The notes under the pieces: generated by a model
Told to the model about the DNA's origin: nothing
What the model saw: only the letters and a program-made list of their open reading frames with translations
The model's database searches: none
Program-made: the position numbers and the translations under genes
Shown here: in pieces, positions 33,270 to 40,385 of the stretch
Numbering within the stretch: the first letter of the stretch is position 1
Layout of the letters: the number at the start of each line of letters is the position of its first letter
NCBI RefSeq assembly: GCF_009677585.1
Contig: NZ_WKYV01000032.1
Location: forward strand, 1-49,312
Direction of reading: 5' to 3'
Length of the DNA: 49,312 bases
Source of the DNA: Lactonifactor sp. BIOML-A5
GTDB taxonomy: Bacteria; Bacillota; Clostridia; Lachnospirales; Lachnospiraceae

Positions 33270-33707
33270 TTATATTATAAAATCCAATGCCCCCGACTTC
33301 CTATGCTCCTCTGCCAGTTCCTGCAGCGTCACAGAATCCACGTACTCGTTGATTACCCGGTACAGACCCTCCCAGAATTTAAGAGTTGCACACGTTTCCT
33401 GTCTGAGGCATTGGTTTGTCTCATCTTCCAGACAGGCAACTGGTGCCAGTTTTCCCTCGATAAGCCGAAGGATATCTCCCGCCGTATATTGTCCGGGATC
33501 CTTTGCCAGCATATATCCCCCCTGAGGCCCTCTGGTGCTTCGCAGATAACCGGCCTTGCCAAGGATTACAACAATCTGCTCCAGATATTTGACGGAAATC
33601 TCCTGACGCCTGGAGATCTCCTTCAGAGGAATATACTCTCCGCTGTTATGCTCTGCCAGATCAATCATCAGACGCAGAGCATATCTTCCTTTCGCTGATA
33701 TCTTCAT
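33270..33707 (-). CDS. Rrf2 family transcriptional regulator with three cysteines
   Basis: This 145-residue winged-helix protein begins MKISAKGRYALRLMIDLAEH, the Rrf2 hallmark, with the recognition region EISVKYLEQIVVILGKAGYL and the wing STRGPQGGY. Three cysteines (CLEDETNQC then LRQETC, about 92, 100 and 106) lie where IscR, NsrR and RsrR bind an Fe-S cluster, so it may sense iron-sulfur status, oxygen or nitric oxide. Spacing is C-x7-C-x5-C. GGGGGAGG precedes the ATG. It has a good own promoter at 33776-33805 and is followed after 22 bp by the ArsR-like gene. Targets are unknown; no isc or suf genes are nearby. Confidence 0.88.
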   Translation of the reverse strand: MKISAKGRYALRLMIDLAEHNSGEYIPLKEISRRQEISVKYLEQIVVILGKAGYLRSTRGPQGGYMLAKDPGQYTAGDILRLIEGKLAPVACLEDETNQCLRQETCATLKFWEGLYRVINEYVDSVTLQELAEEHRKSGALDFII

Positions 33708-33775
33708 TTCTTACCTCCCCCGGCTGTTTTTACTTGTACGGCCGGGATTCTTTTCCTACTATTTTGCTATGATAA

Positions 33776-33805
33776 ATTCTACTCTACCTGGCGGGAGCTT
33801 GTCAA
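33776..33805 (-). promoter_or_regulatory. Promoter of the rrf2 gene
   Basis: On the minus strand a perfect TTGACA (33800-33805), an 18-bp spacer and TAGAAT (33776-33781) lie about 70 bp upstream of the Rrf2 start codon. The -35 box sits in TACTTGACAAG, which has partial dyad symmetry and could be an autoregulatory site. Confidence 0.68.
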
Positions 33806-33850
33806 GTAGATAGCATATATTTGCTTTGCTGCCGCCGTCCGTCTGACGGC

Positions 33851-33883
33851 AAAAAAACACCCCGGGGTCTGTAACCCCCGGGG
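33851..33883 (-). terminator. Terminator of the thioesterase-membrane protein operon
   Basis: Two CCCCGGGG octamers (33860-33867 and 33876-33883) pair over an 8-base loop and are followed on the minus strand by TG and seven T residues. The hairpin begins 2 bp after the thioesterase stop codon. It is a very GC-rich, strong intrinsic terminator isolating the rrf2 promoter. Confidence 0.9.
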
Positions 33884-33885
33884 CA

Positions 33886-34314
33886 TTATTCTGCTTCTGC
33901 AATTGCCTTCATAAATAATGTATGGAATTTTGGCCTGCTTTTTTTCAGAGACACCAGGTTTCCTCCATCTTTTTCCATGAAACAGTGTCTGCTGCTCGCT
34001 CTGCACCGAAGCTCACAGGTGGTATGATCCATAATTTCATAAGAGAGCTCCAGACGGATTCCGTCGTACTTTGTAATCTCCGTATGAATATCCACGGTTT
34101 CACCGAATCTGGTCATAGATTTGTATTCACAAGTAACCGCAAGCACAGGGCTCATGATTCCCTCAGCCTCCATGCGGTCATATCCTACTCCCATCTGCTC
34201 CATCAAAGATACCCTGGCTTCCTCAAACCACCGGATATAGTTGGAGTGGTGAATGATCCCCATCTGATCCGTCTCATAATACTGCGCTTTGTGCTCATAT
34301 GCAGGTAACTTCAT
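33886..34314 (-). CDS. Acyl-CoA thioesterase, 4HBT/YbgC type
   Basis: This 142-residue single hotdog-domain enzyme carries the YYETDQMGIIHHSNYIRWFE motif at 12-31, with the catalytic Asp (D16) of 4-hydroxybenzoyl-CoA thioesterase-like proteins. It hydrolyses acyl-CoA, probably short or aromatic chains, in the cytoplasm; in many bacteria such proteins clear stalled thioesters. AGGAG precedes the ATG. It starts 4 bp after the stop of the small membrane protein gene, whose end supplies the ribosome site, so the two are coupled. A strong terminator follows immediately. Confidence 0.9.
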   Translation of the reverse strand: MKLPAYEHKAQYYETDQMGIIHHSNYIRWFEEARVSLMEQMGVGYDRMEAEGIMSPVLAVTCEYKSMTRFGETVDIHTEITKYDGIRLELSYEIMDHTTCELRCRASSRHCFMEKDGGNLVSLKKSRPKFHTLFMKAIAEAE

Positions 34315-34318
34315 ATTT

Positions 34319-34828
34319 TTACTCCTGTACTTCCTCTGAGATGCCGGCAGAAGTCGTCTCCAAAAGTTCCAGCATCTGCTTATTTTTATTTGCCCCTATC
34401 AGGTACAAGACGGGCAGAATCAGGTTTATAATAGTACCCAGAATTCCGAAGCTGCCGTTCATGGCCTGATAAATAGCCTGTGCAAGAACTACCACAATCA
34501 TGATAATTCCCGTGATAAAGCATATCTGGGCTTTGTGGGGTTTGTTGCAATTTGCCACGCCGATGATACCGCCTGCTAAGAATATGGCTCCGATGGCCAG
34601 TGCCATAATGGCCGCAACCATCAGTCCCTGTGCCGTATAGGTATAATTGATTCCCTGGGATTTGGCTATGGCATTCATACTCTCAATCAGAGCTCCTCCG
34701 TCCGATGCGGCCATCCTTGCCGTAAAGACAGATATTACGCCGCTCACCAGCGTAAATGCCCCTAAGATAATCAGAATAATCCCTGGCACCTGCAGCAGTC
34801 CCTTGCCCTTCGCTTTTTTGTTCATCAC
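34319..34828 (-). CDS. Four-span membrane protein of unknown function
   Basis: This 169-residue protein has a short basic N-terminus (MMNKKAKGKG), a first membrane span (about 14-36), an outside loop with TARMAASDGG, then three further spans (about 69-90, 102-120 and 126-143) and an acidic C-terminal tail. The pattern resembles small DUF4064-like proteins, but I do not recognise it with certainty. GGAGGAG lies about 7 bp before the first ATG. It is the first gene of a two-gene unit with a hotdog thioesterase and has a near-consensus promoter. No functional residues can be pointed out. Confidence 0.75.
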   Translation of the reverse strand: MMNKKAKGKGLLQVPGIILIILGAFTLVSGVISVFTARMAASDGGALIESMNAIAKSQGINYTYTAQGLMVAAIMALAIGAIFLAGGIIGVANCNKPHKAQICFITGIIMIVVVLAQAIYQAMNGSFGILGTIINLILPVLYLIGANKNKQMLELLETTSAGISEEVQE

Positions 34829-34898
34829 TTTCTCCTCCTGTTCCCATAAAAGGGATTCCCCTTTTATATTTCATAAGCTATTCAGGTTGTCACTTATA

Positions 34899-34927
34899 AT
34901 TGTAAATACAGTGCATGTATTTGTCAA
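34899..34927 (-). promoter_or_regulatory. Promoter of the membrane protein-thioesterase operon
   Basis: On the minus strand a perfect TTGACA (34922-34927), a 17-bp spacer and TACAAT (34899-34904) form a near-consensus promoter about 70 bp before the start codon at 34828. Confidence 0.78.
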
Positions 34928-34986
34928 GATTTTTAATATTTTAGTATTAGTACAATAGTACAATCTGTTTTTTTGCAGAAACAAGG

Positions 34987-35015
34987 TTGCTGTAAAAATT
35001 GCCAGCCTGTATAAT
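34987..35015 (+). promoter_or_regulatory. Promoter of the cation diffusion facilitator gene
   Basis: TTGCTG (34987-34992) and a perfect TATAAT (35010-35015) are 17 bp apart, 29 bp before the ATG at 35045. Upstream, at 34950-34965, GTACAAT occurs twice in tandem, which might be a regulator site; this is weak. Confidence 0.6.
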
Positions 35016-35044
35016 TATTTTAAGGAAAAAATAGAGGTGAAAGT

Positions 35045-35956
35045 ATGCATGCTCCGAAACGACAAATAAAAACAGAAAAACGGGCGATGAACATCTCCCT
35101 CACCGGAGGGATTCTTTTTGTGGCTCTGGAAGTCATAATGGCCTTTGTGACCCGCTCCCAGGCGGTATTGCTGGATGCGGTGTATGACGGGGTAGAGCTT
35201 TTTATGATCCTCATTTCCATCAGCCTGATCCCGCTGCTCTACCGTCCTTCCAACGAAAAGCATCCCTTTGGATATCTTCAGCTTGAGTCCCTTTTTGTGG
35301 TCATTAAGGGCTTTATGATGGTGGCAGTAACCATCGGGCTCATTATGAACAATGTGGAGATCGCTCTTCACGGAGGACGTCATGTGGCATTCGGGCAAAT
35401 CGCTTATTTTGAGCTGTTTGCCACAGTACTGAGCGTAATCATAATCGTCCTGCTCAACAAAAGAAACCGTTCTCTCTCTTCACGGCTGGTAGACATGGAA
35501 ATCCAGGAGTGGAAAATCGATGCCTGCGCATCCCTGGGAATGTCCCTGGCCTTTTTTCTCCCTGCATTTCTGACCGCTGACTGGTTTGTGGCCTTTACCC
35601 CCTATCTGGATCAGGTGATTGCTATCGTACTGTCAGTTTTTATGCTGCCCACTCCCATCCGGGCCATTATCACCGGTCTTAGAGACCTCTTTTTGCTGGC
35701 GCCGGAGGAAGAAACGGTTGAGTCTGTGAAGCAGATCGTCACTCCCATTCTGGAACAGCACGGCTATCATCAGCTCTATTATGATATTGTCCGCACCGGA
35801 AGAAAGCTCTGGATCAGCGTGTATATCACATTTGAAAAAGACCTGGTCTCCATACGGAGATTCCAGGCCCTGCAGTCATTGATTATCCGGGAGCTGGCCA
35901 AAGAATATCAGGACTTTTACTTTGAACTCCTCCCGGATATTGAATTTGAAGAATAA
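35045..35956 (+). CDS. Cation diffusion facilitator family transporter
   Basis: This 303-residue protein has six predicted membrane spans and a cytoplasmic C-terminal domain (about 215-300). CDF pumps export divalent metals such as Zn, Mn or Fe by proton antiport. The transport-site regions are recognisable but divergent: DAVYDGVE (44-51) in TM2 where HxxxD or DxxxD is usual, KHPFGYLQLE after TM2, and EWKIDACAS in TM5. Keeping D44/D48 with no His at the site favours Mn or Fe over Zn, which is an inference. GAGGTG lies close to the ATG. It converges on the ABC permease gene, with 7 bp between stops. Confidence 0.88.
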   Translation: MHAPKRQIKTEKRAMNISLTGGILFVALEVIMAFVTRSQAVLLDAVYDGVELFMILISISLIPLLYRPSNEKHPFGYLQLESLFVVIKGFMMVAVTIGLIMNNVEIALHGGRHVAFGQIAYFELFATVLSVIIIVLLNKRNRSLSSRLVDMEIQEWKIDACASLGMSLAFFLPAFLTADWFVAFTPYLDQVIAIVLSVFMLPTPIRAIITGLRDLFLLAPEEETVESVKQIVTPILEQHGYHQLYYDIVRTGRKLWISVYITFEKDLVSIRRFQALQSLIIRELAKEYQDFYFELLPDIEFEE

Positions 35957-35963
35957 AGCCAAG

Positions 35964-38081
35964 CTATTCAAATGCCCGGATCACGCACTCAGGTATCTTT
36001 CCTTCTGTAAAGTAGTAGACTCCGTTTGATCTGGCCCCGTCAATACTCCAGGTTACATCCACTTCTACAGAATAATCTGTGCCCTCTTTCACCGGACCAT
36101 ATTCCCCTCCCCAGGTCAATGCACCCAGAATCTCTGCGATGTCCTCTTTCTCTGTGAAAGAGGCCGTGGGCGGGGTATTGGTTCCAGACTCATAGTAATT
36201 GGTAATCTGAATGCTCTCTGCATATTCAGGCTTCCACTGTTCGTCCATTTCATTTCCGAACTCCCGCAAAAGGGCTATGGTATCCGTGTATCCCGGGCTG
36301 ATGCTGTACTGGTACATGGAGGTACTGTACTCATCCTCCTTTACCTCCATAGACAATACTCCTGCAATTGGTCCCTGGGTCATTGTCTCGTAGGAAGCAT
36401 TGTTTTGTTCCTCCCGGAATGTACGGATCAGTCTGGCCTTCTCTTCATCCGTCAGCTTCAGTATGGTCTCTCTCTGGTACCGGTCCGCCAGCGTACACTT
36501 GGTTACATTTTCTTCCTTCACATAATTAATCGGAAAGAGACTTTCCTTATACTCCTTATTATTGCACAGCTGCTCTATACACTTCTCAGAGCTTTCATAT
36601 TTTACAAAATACCTGCGGTAAACATCCCTGCCGCTTTTCAGGTGATATTTAATAAACACATTATCGTACTGTTCCTCGCTGCTTGTTTCTCCCAGCTTTG
36701 CCCGTGACACGGCAATGCGGGACTCCTCCATGGCGTATACTTCTTTTCTCAGATTTTTATTCTTTACCCCTTCCTGTGCCAGATCATATATCATCTGGAA
36801 GTCCTTTACCTTAACCTGATCCAGTATTCTCTGTTCACTGCCCGTATTGTAGCTGAGCTCTGAATCATAGGGATAGCTGAAGCGTCCGTTGAAATTGCTG
36901 GTATAGACGGACATTCCGTCAATCTTGTCCTCCCTGGGAAGGTAGCTGTCATAGCCTGTAAGGTCAAAGAAAAATACTGCGGAACACCCAAAGGCCAGCA
37001 CTGCCGCTGCCAGCAGAGACCATTTTTTTCTCAGGATCTCCCTGAAATCCATATGGTAGATGAATTCCACGATGGTGTGCAGGAGGATCAGGGAAACCAG
37101 GACCCCGAAGATAAACCACCCTATGTTCACACTGCTGTCATAGGTGTTGAAGCTGCCCATCAAAAGCCCTGCCCAGAGGGAGGCGGGCACAATCATACAT
37201 ACCTTGACAATCCCTTCTGTCTTGGAGAATGCCATAGCAGACTCTGCCGCCTCTGAAGCCCTTCTTTTATACAGCCAGAGATCCAGCGCCAGCAAAAGAA
37301 TGGCAATCATCAGCGCTGCCAATAAAAATACTCCCGGAAACTTTCCCTTAGTTCCCAGGCGGCCCGCGGCATAGAAATATCCTTCTATGGGAGACAGGGC
37401 TGACCGTATGGCCGTACCCGTTTCACTGACCGTGGTAAAGTAAGTATCGTAAAAGCTTTGGAAGAGCCTGGTCTGCAGCATACTTAGAGCCGTACCTGCC
37501 CCGCAGAATACGGCAGTCCCCAGAATCCCCACCAGCAGCTTGCCGGTGAGCATCATAGCCAGTATGGCCACATGGTAAATCATGAGGAAATACAGGATAC
37601 CCAGTCCTATGCTTCCGGTACAGTACAGCACATGTCTGGCAGTTACCACCCCCTGAAAGGCCCCGATAAGGAGACACAGCACCATGCAGAGAACATACGG
37701 AATCAGGAAGAACAGGATGCCTGAGACGTACTGTACCAGGAAAAACTTTTCCCTCTTTACCGGTATGCTGTGAAACAAATCCACTTTCGTTCTGGAATGA
37801 AGATACTGATATCCGGTAACAGCGCACAGCACAGCGCAGATGCAGACAGCAGCCATCAAGAGTCCATTGTTAAATCCCACAAATCCCAGAAACCACTCTT
37901 TCACATCTTTCAGCGTGTATTGTCCCATATCCAGCCGCACTCTTCTGAACTGGCTTTCCAGATTCATCAGACAGATCACCGGTCCCAGCAGAAAGAACGC
38001 TACGGTACACAGAGCCAGCAGCCAGCTTCTGCGCTTCATATCTTCTCTTAATAATTTAGCAAATGAGATTTTTGATGTCAT
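35964..38081 (-). CDS. ABC-2 type permease with large C-terminal domain (DUF6449-like)
   Basis: This 705-residue membrane subunit has an N-terminal half with about eight spans (20-375), including the coupling loop HSRTKVDLFHSIPVKREKFF (about 95-114) found in YtrC/YtrD-type permeases. After the span near 362-380 comes a roughly 320-residue hydrophilic domain (DSYLPREDKIDG onward), probably outside the membrane, which I associate with DUF6449 of Lachnospiraceae. Its start overlaps the ATPase gene by 26 bp. With the ATPase and a YtrA-type regulator it forms a Ytr-like system; such systems respond to cell-wall-active compounds. The substrate is unknown. Confidence 0.85.
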   Translation of the reverse strand: MTSKISFAKLLREDMKRRSWLLALCTVAFFLLGPVICLMNLESQFRRVRLDMGQYTLKDVKEWFLGFVGFNNGLLMAAVCICAVLCAVTGYQYLHSRTKVDLFHSIPVKREKFFLVQYVSGILFFLIPYVLCMVLCLLIGAFQGVVTARHVLYCTGSIGLGILYFLMIYHVAILAMMLTGKLLVGILGTAVFCGAGTALSMLQTRLFQSFYDTYFTTVSETGTAIRSALSPIEGYFYAAGRLGTKGKFPGVFLLAALMIAILLLALDLWLYKRRASEAAESAMAFSKTEGIVKVCMIVPASLWAGLLMGSFNTYDSSVNIGWFIFGVLVSLILLHTIVEFIYHMDFREILRKKWSLLAAAVLAFGCSAVFFFDLTGYDSYLPREDKIDGMSVYTSNFNGRFSYPYDSELSYNTGSEQRILDQVKVKDFQMIYDLAQEGVKNKNLRKEVYAMEESRIAVSRAKLGETSSEEQYDNVFIKYHLKSGRDVYRRYFVKYESSEKCIEQLCNNKEYKESLFPINYVKEENVTKCTLADRYQRETILKLTDEEKARLIRTFREEQNNASYETMTQGPIAGVLSMEVKEDEYSTSMYQYSISPGYTDTIALLREFGNEMDEQWKPEYAESIQITNYYESGTNTPPTASFTEKEDIAEILGALTWGGEYGPVKEGTDYSVEVDVTWSIDGARSNGVYYFTEGKIPECVIRAFE

Positions 38082-38958
38082 ATCCCGCTACCTCCGTTTC
38101 ACTGATAAAAATCTCCTCCAGAGAAAGAGGAAGCACTTCTCCGAACACCGGATACTTACTATCTACTCTCTCCATAATCTCCTCCTTGGTTCCCCTGGCG
38201 ATGATGGTCAAAAGAGACCCTCTCTTTTCATGCTGCATCACATCCAGTTCCCGCAGAAGTTCCTCCTCCAGAACCGGGTTCTGGATAACACACTGAATCT
38301 TCTGGATATGGAATTTCATATCCTCCAGATCCCTGGACAAAAGAATTCCTCCCTGGTGCAGCAGTCCCACGTGGTCACAGATGTCTTCCAGCTCTCTCAG
38401 ATTGTGGGAGGCAATCACAGGGGTAAAGTTCCGGTTCAGGATCTCAGACGCAAAGATGCTCTTTACCGCCTGACGCATCACCGGGTCTAACCCGTCAAAG
38501 GTCTCATCACAGAAAAGGTACTGGGTATTGGTGCATATCCCCAGAAGCACCGAAACCTGCTTTTTCATCCCTTTGGAAAAGGTATTGATCTTGGCTTCCT
38601 GCTCCATGCCGAATTTGTTCAGCAGTTCATCAAATCTTTTCTTATCAAATTCCGGATAGACAATCCCGTAATAATGTGCCATGGATTTGGGTGTTGCCCC
38701 CGGAAAAAAGTAGGCAGTATCTGACAGAAAGCAAATCTTTGCCTTGGCCTTCTCATTTTCAAATACCGGCAGTTCATCAATGGTGACGGTACCAGCCTCT
38801 GGTTTTAGTACACCGCTGAGGATGCGCAGGAAGGTGCTTTTGCCCGCCCCGTTGGTGCCCACCAGTCCAAAAATATTTCCCTCCTGAATGGTTACCGTAA
38901 TATTATTAATGGCTTTTCTGCAGCCGAATGTTTTCCGAATTCCTTCTGCCCGTATCAC
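38056..38958 (-). CDS. ABC transporter ATP-binding protein (YtrB type)
   Basis: This 300-residue ATPase subunit has Walker A GTNGAGKST at about 34-42, signature TFSKGM near 127-132, Walker B LFCDETFDGLDP near 148-159 with the catalytic Glu, and switch His in IASHNL near 184. The roughly 80-residue C-terminal extension is common in this group. It overlaps the upstream YtrA-type regulator gene by 4 bp (ATGA) and the downstream permease by 26 bp, so all three are tightly coupled. It drives the DUF6449-type permease. Confidence 0.93.
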   Translation of the reverse strand: MIRAEGIRKTFGCRKAINNITVTIQEGNIFGLVGTNGAGKSTFLRILSGVLKPEAGTVTIDELPVFENEKAKAKICFLSDTAYFFPGATPKSMAHYYGIVYPEFDKKRFDELLNKFGMEQEAKINTFSKGMKKQVSVLLGICTNTQYLFCDETFDGLDPVMRQAVKSIFASEILNRNFTPVIASHNLRELEDICDHVGLLHQGGILLSRDLEDMKFHIQKIQCVIQNPVLEEELLRELDVMQHEKRGSLLTIIARGTKEEIMERVDSKYPVFGEVLPLSLEEIFISETEVAGYDIKNLIC

Positions 38959-39329
38959 AATATCCCCTCCTCGTATATATGCTCCACCTCATTTACGCAC
39001 TCGTCTCTGGACACTCCCATGTCCATCCCTTCTCTTAGAAGATTGCGCAAATCCAGGAAAAACGTCGTCTTTCTCCGTTCGATCAGCAGCTTCTTATCTC
39101 CGGAAACAAAATTCCCCTTTCCTTTCACAGCGTAAATAAACCCCTCCTGCTCCAGGACAGCATAGGCCTTCTGAATGGTATTCGGGTTGATTGACAATTC
39201 CATGGCCAGAGAACGCACCGAAGGTATCTGCGTATCCGGCTCCAGGATTCCCCTTACAATCAACAGCTCAAACCGCTCTACAATCTGTTCGTAGATTGGT
39301 TTTCGATTCTGGTAATCAATCACTATCAT
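38955..39329 (-). CDS. GntR family regulator, YtrA subfamily
   Basis: This 124-residue protein has an N-terminal GntR winged helix (about 10-75; PIYEQIVERFELLIVRGILE, IPSVRSLAMELSINPNTIQK, GFIYAVKGKGNFV) and only a short helical C-terminal tail, the definition of the YtrA subgroup that represses linked ABC transporter genes. The start at 39329 is set by AAGGAG 5 bp upstream; the frame is open for 93 bp more, but that part spans the operator and lacks a site. A 29-bp inverted repeat at 39363-39391 covers the expected transcription start, so autoregulation is very likely. Confidence 0.9.
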   Translation of the reverse strand: MIVIDYQNRKPIYEQIVERFELLIVRGILEPDTQIPSVRSLAMELSINPNTIQKAYAVLEQEGFIYAVKGKGNFVSGDKKLLIERRKTTFFLDLRNLLREGMDMGVSRDECVNEVEHIYEEGIL

Positions 39330-39362
39330 AGAGGCTCCTTCTTTCTTTTCAAGTAAGTGTAT

Positions 39363-39422
39363 CAAGTGTACTATTCTAATTAGTACACTTGAAATATAGC
39401 ACGGGGACAAGAGAGATGTCAA
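39363..39422 (-). promoter_or_regulatory. Promoter and operator of the ytr-like operon
   Basis: On the minus strand TTGACA (39417-39422), an 18-bp spacer and TATATT (39393-39398) form the promoter. Immediately downstream the perfect inverted repeat CAAGTGTACTA-N7-TAGTACACTTG (arms 39363-39373 and 39381-39391) covers the transcription start near 39386. Its AGTGTA/TACACT ends are of the kind expected for YtrA-type operators. An extra half-site AAGTGTA lies just beyond, at about 39354-39360. Confidence 0.8.
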
Positions 39423-39478
39423 TGGGACCGGGGAATCTTAAGGATATATTCAGAAATGCCGTTCCTGTCTGAAGACGC

Positions 39479-39510
39479 AAAAAAGGAGCGGCTGTAGAGA
39501 AAGCCCCTCC
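39479..39510 (-). terminator. Terminator of the FadR-type regulator gene
   Basis: On the minus strand GGAGGGGCT (39502-39510) pairs with AGCCGCTCC (39485-39493), with one internal mismatch and an 8-base loop, followed by six T residues. It begins 6 bp after the stop codon of the regulator gene and separates it from the ytr-like operon. Confidence 0.85.
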
Positions 39511-39516
39511 ATTGTG

Positions 39517-40227
39517 CTATTTTCCATTAGATTCCTGCAGATATTCCGTAATATCCTTGTCAATGTCACAGATTTTTTTCAAAGCACCCTGTGCCTCTCT
39601 CAGTTCTCCGTCCCTGATAGCCTCCACCAGCTTCCGGTGGTACGGCAGGGTGGAGATCCATTGGGCATCCTCCCCTTTCAGGTTCTTCCAATAGGAGTGC
39701 AGCGACTGAATCAGTTCATCAATCAGCTGAATCAGCGTCTGATTCTTGGAATAGCTTCTCATGGTTTGGTGGAATAATATATCCGTTTCATGGAGAAATG
39801 TACCTGTTTTCTCCGCGTTTTGCTCCATCTGCTGCAGGTATTCCTCCAGAGGACGAATCTGTTCCCGGGAGAGTTTTCCGCAGATTTTTTTGACCATATT
39901 CCCTTCCAGAATCTCCAAAATCTCCAGGATTTCAATATAATTTACCTTCCACAGCTTCAAATAAAAGGAGACTGACTCCTCATGGGCCCGTACAAAGGCG
40001 CCGCTCCCGGGCCGCACTTCAATAATATTGTCCCGCTCCAGCACCCGGAGGGCCTCTCTCACGGAATTCCGGCTGGTGACAAACTGCTCCGCCAAAATAC
40101 GCTCGGATGGCAGTTTATCACCTTCCGAAAGCTGGTTCACTTTTATATATTCCATTATTGCATCTGCAATTTTCGCGTGCAGCAATTCTTTATGCACTGG
40201 TTTGACTGCCGTATGCTGTTGTTTCAT
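39517..40227 (-). CDS. GntR family regulator, FadR subfamily (FCD domain)
   Basis: This 236-residue protein has an N-terminal winged helix (about 13-80; GDKLPSERILAEQFVTSRNS, VREALRVLERDNIIEVRPGS) and a C-terminal all-helical FCD ligand domain (about 95-230). D149, H153 and H197 occupy positions that bind a metal and carboxylate ligand in many FCD proteins, so the effector is likely a carboxylic acid such as an oxoacid, amino acid or hydroxyacid. It lies 158 bp behind the amino acid permease, with a possible own -10 box (TATAAT, 40275-40280, minus). A matching TGGT-N3-ACCA operator is present in the fermentation operon promoter at 47612-47626. Its action on that operon is inferred. Confidence 0.9.
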   Translation of the reverse strand: MKQQHTAVKPVHKELLHAKIADAIMEYIKVNQLSEGDKLPSERILAEQFVTSRNSVREALRVLERDNIIEVRPGSGAFVRAHEESVSFYLKLWKVNYIEILEILEILEGNMVKKICGKLSREQIRPLEEYLQQMEQNAEKTGTFLHETDILFHQTMRSYSKNQTLIQLIDELIQSLHSYWKNLKGEDAQWISTLPYHRKLVEAIRDGELREAQGALKKICDIDKDITEYLQESNGK

Positions 40228-40342
40228 GATACCTTCTCCCTAACGTTCAAAATAAATTTTACATTAATGTTTTTATTATAGCATAACAGGCTCCCATTTG
40301 CACAGCTTCCAATTTATTTTGGGCAGGAACAGATACGGCAAT

Positions 40343-40382
40343 ACTGCCGTTCCCGGCTTAAAACAGATCCGGAAACGGCAGT
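40343..40382 (-). terminator. Hairpin after the amino acid permease gene
   Basis: ACTGCCGTTCCCGG (40343-40356) pairs with CCGGAAACGGCAGT (40369-40382) with one wobble pair, starting 3 bp after the permease stop. No T run follows on the minus strand, so it is not a classical terminator. It may stabilise the 3' end of the operon mRNA or attenuate read-through into the regulator gene. Confidence 0.5.
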
Positions 40383-40385
40383 CCC

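Noticed and set aside
34945..34970. Tandem GTACAAT motifs as an operator for the cation transporter
   Set aside because: They are short, in AT-rich DNA, and not symmetric; not enough to call a site.
40275..40280. Full promoter for the FadR-type regulator gene
   Set aside because: A TATAAT is present but no acceptable -35 box lies 16-18 bp upstream, so it is mentioned only with the gene.
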